Shown here: positions 6,626 to 7,656 of the stretch, in pieces
How positions within the stretch are numbered: position 1 is the stretch's first letter
Layout: every line of letters starts with the position of its first letter
Assembly: GCA_012798365.1 (NCBI GenBank)
Contig: JAAZNH010000272.1
Coordinates: forward strand, 1-7,656
DNA from: Methanomicrobiales archaeon
GTDB taxonomy: Archaea > Halobacteriota > Methanomicrobia > Methanomicrobiales > Methanospirillaceae
Length of the DNA: 7,656 nt
Direction: 5' to 3'
Made by a program: the position numbers and the translations under genes
The notes under the pieces: generated by a model
Told to the model about the DNA's origin: nothing
The model's input: the letters and a program-made list of their open reading frames with translations, nothing else
Databases searched by the model: none

Positions 6626-6681
6626 GAACAAACCCCGGAAAATACGGTCATGCGAGTCTTCCGTCCTGATACTATCCAGTA

Positions 6682-6875
6682 TTACTCATAGACATAGCAG
6701 TACATAAATTCTCCTTCGGGTCCTGCACCCGCGTCACGTTCACGCTGCAGGACCAGTCCCGGGATCCGGGTGCCATGGCACATATGGCTGAACGGTTCGT
6801 CCGCACCACATTCATGACAGGATTGTCATCGTACCGCCACACTCGTGGGGTGAGGCGGGGGCAGTAAATCCTCAT
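6682..6875 (-). pseudogene. Apparent frameshifted small zinc-ribbon-like gene
   Basis: An ATG at 6873-6875 overlaps the TGA of the DUF2115-like gene as ATGA, typical of translational coupling. Its frame gives MRIYCPRLTPRVWRYDDNP and then a less protein-like sequence to a TAG near 6672. A neighbouring frame, open from 6825 to a TAA at 6682-6684 and lacking a usable start of its own, reads CHECGADEPFSHMCHG and ends GEFMYCYVYE. Restoring one base near 6817-6820 (for example CCT to CCCT) would join them. The result is a protein of about 65 residues with cysteines at YCP, CHEC, MCH and YCY, resembling a small zinc ribbon. The second cysteine of the first knuckle appears as Leu (CPRL), another sign of decay if the gene was once functional. 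Either the gene is inactivated, the sequence has a one-base error, or the 67-residue unshifted frame (6672-6875) is the real product. Function is unknown. Confidence 0.4.
6701..6708 (-). promoter_or_regulatory. Possible TATA box for the ppk1 operon
   Basis: The minus strand reads TTTATGTA at 6708-6701, close to the methanogen TATA consensus TTTATATA. Initiation about 25 bases downstream (near 6680) would start the transcript just after the TAA of the upstream small frame. That would leave a leader of about 55 bases with GGGG before the ppk1 ATG. A weaker alternative, GGATAGTA, lies near 6670-6677. Readthrough from the DUF2115 promoter is equally possible. Confidence 0.3.
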
Positions 6876-7555
6876 CCGTTAAAATTGTGGTACCGGAAGC
6901 AGTTGTCGATGTACTCCTGCTTGTTCTTCGCGGTCGGTTTTGTGGCGGGGCGCAGGTACCCGATCTGCGGTGTCTGGCAGGCCGGGCAGAACGGGCAGAG
7001 AGCAGTGTCCACATCGCCGGTCTTGTCCCGGACCGGGCAGTAAAATATCCCATTGGTGAACTCTACTTCATCTCCGCCCGGGAAGGGAGTGCCGACCGGG
7101 TGGCCGGGCTCATCGAGGACCAGCATGCAGTAACCGGCAAGGAGGTACTTGAGGAAACGGATAGCTGCCGCATCACCCCCCTCATCCCCGCTGCACTGGC
7201 CGGCAACCATATCCCAGTATTTTTTCTGGTGATCGCTGAGAGGATCCTGCAGCGTTTTTAAGGAACCCTGCTGGTCGTCGAGCCGGACCCGCTGGTAGGT
7301 GCCAAGCAGGTGTTCATTGATCTTCTTTGTCAGGCGGTCCCGGTATTCCGGTGTGAGATCCTGCACCTTTGTCTCAAAGTTCCGTTTCATCTGCAGGATG
7401 TCGGCCGGGGAGTGGCGCAGGATAAGGGGGGCCATCTTTCTTCCCAGTTCTCCCCGGGTTGTTGCCTTCTTCAGGTCAGCGCAGGCTTGCGCTACAGTTG
7501 TTCCGGTAGTACCGGAACCCGGCTGCGTTTTTTTCCCCAAGGAGAACAGCGACAT
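6872..7555 (-). CDS. DUF2115/UPF0305-like cysteine-rich protein
   Basis: A 227-residue protein from ATG at 7553-7555. The frame stays open up to an ATG at 7627, but that would put the start upstream of the TATA box at 7598-7606, so the downstream ATG is chosen. The N-terminal 130 residues are charged and helical (for example LTPEYRDRLTKKINEHLLGTY). The C-terminal part has a conserved-looking block: HPVGTPFPGG (152-161), NGIFYCPVRDK with Cys173, then LCPFCPACQ with Cys187, Cys190 and Cys193, and a final Cys219. The cysteine spacing suggests a metal site, probably zinc or possibly an iron-sulfur cluster. The HPxGTPFPGG, YCPV and CPFC pattern is what I recall of DUF2115 (UPF0305), a methanogen protein family of unknown function; the assignment is from memory. 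No signal peptide or membrane segment is seen. It ends with TGA at 6872-6874, overlapping the next small frame. Its position upstream of ppk1 may be coincidental. Confidence 0.8.
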   Translation of the reverse strand: MSLFSLGKKTQPGSGTTGTTVAQACADLKKATTRGELGRKMAPLILRHSPADILQMKRNFETKVQDLTPEYRDRLTKKINEHLLGTYQRVRLDDQQGSLKTLQDPLSDHQKKYWDMVAGQCSGDEGGDAAAIRFLKYLLAGYCMLVLDEPGHPVGTPFPGGDEVEFTNGIFYCPVRDKTGDVDTALCPFCPACQTPQIGYLRPATKPTAKNKQEYIDNCFRYHNFNG

Positions 7556-7597
7556 ACGTGAAACCCGGAATTGTTGATCACATCTGCTCTGTACACA

Positions 7598-7606
7598 AAA
7601 ATATAG
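7598..7606 (-). promoter_or_regulatory. Archaeal TATA box for the DUF2115-like gene
   Basis: On the minus strand CTATATTTT (7606-7598) is preceded by an A-rich stretch (GCAAAAAATAC) in the position of a BRE. Initiation about 25 bases downstream (near 7575) gives a leader of about 20 bases before the ATG at 7555. The leader holds a weak GGG as the only Shine-Dalgarno candidate. The remaining bases 7611-7656 show nothing recognisable. Confidence 0.6.
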
Positions 7607-7656
7607 GTATTTTTTGCTGCAGGCCACAGCGGCTCCCGGAAGACTCAGCAGACAGG

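Noticed and set aside
6685..6708. Seven-codon leader peptide (MYCYVYE) with GGAG before its ATG
   Set aside because: Its codons are simply the last codons of the small zinc-ribbon-like frame. The GGAG spacing is appealing but nothing else supports a separate leader peptide.
7556..7627. Longer N-terminus for the DUF2115-like protein starting at 7627
   Set aside because: It would require transcription to begin upstream of the good TATA box at 7598-7606. The added residues look unlike the family body.

Overview
The window looks like chromosomal DNA from a euryarchaeal methanogen, most likely order Methanomicrobiales (Methanoregula-like). This is an inference from several things. The DNA is GC-rich. 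An archaeal TATA box lies in front of the rightmost gene. Oligo-T tracts, not hairpin-plus-T terminators, follow the small plus-strand gene. One protein looks like DUF2115/UPF0305, a family known mainly from methanogens. The first protein has the membrane-anchor plus Thr/Pro-linker layout common among archaeal surface proteins. No RNA genes, insertion sequences or CRISPR arrays were seen.

Left part (1-1233, plus strand): the 3' part of a membrane-anchored surface protein gene is followed by a 318-base intergenic region. That region holds a degenerate array with a strict 12-bp period and a 60-bp (5 x 12) higher-order repeat. Next comes a small 80-residue protein gene whose middle is three back-to-back 13-residue repeats. 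A T-rich terminator region and a 14-bp perfect palindrome lie where this gene converges with the minus-strand operon.

Main part (1334-6625, minus strand): a compact three-gene polyphosphate operon is read right to left. It consists of ppk1 (polyphosphate kinase 1), a CHAD-HD fusion protein, and a Ppx/GppA-type exopolyphosphatase. The genes overlap (17 bp, then 4 bp as GTGA), so translation is probably coupled. Ppk1 makes polyphosphate, Ppx degrades it, and the CHAD domain is of a type known to bind polyphosphate. The C-terminal half of the CHAD protein is visibly homologous to the C-terminal HD module of the neighbouring Ppx. It keeps a complete set of HD metal ligands, so it may be a second hydrolase or regulator placed on polyphosphate by CHAD. 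This is the most interesting system in the window.

Right part (6682-7656, minus strand): a DUF2115/UPF0305-like gene has its own TATA box. It is followed, with a 4-bp ATGA overlap, by what looks like a small zinc-ribbon gene broken by a single-base frameshift. These lie directly upstream of ppk1, whose own promoter may sit inside the 3' end of the broken gene.
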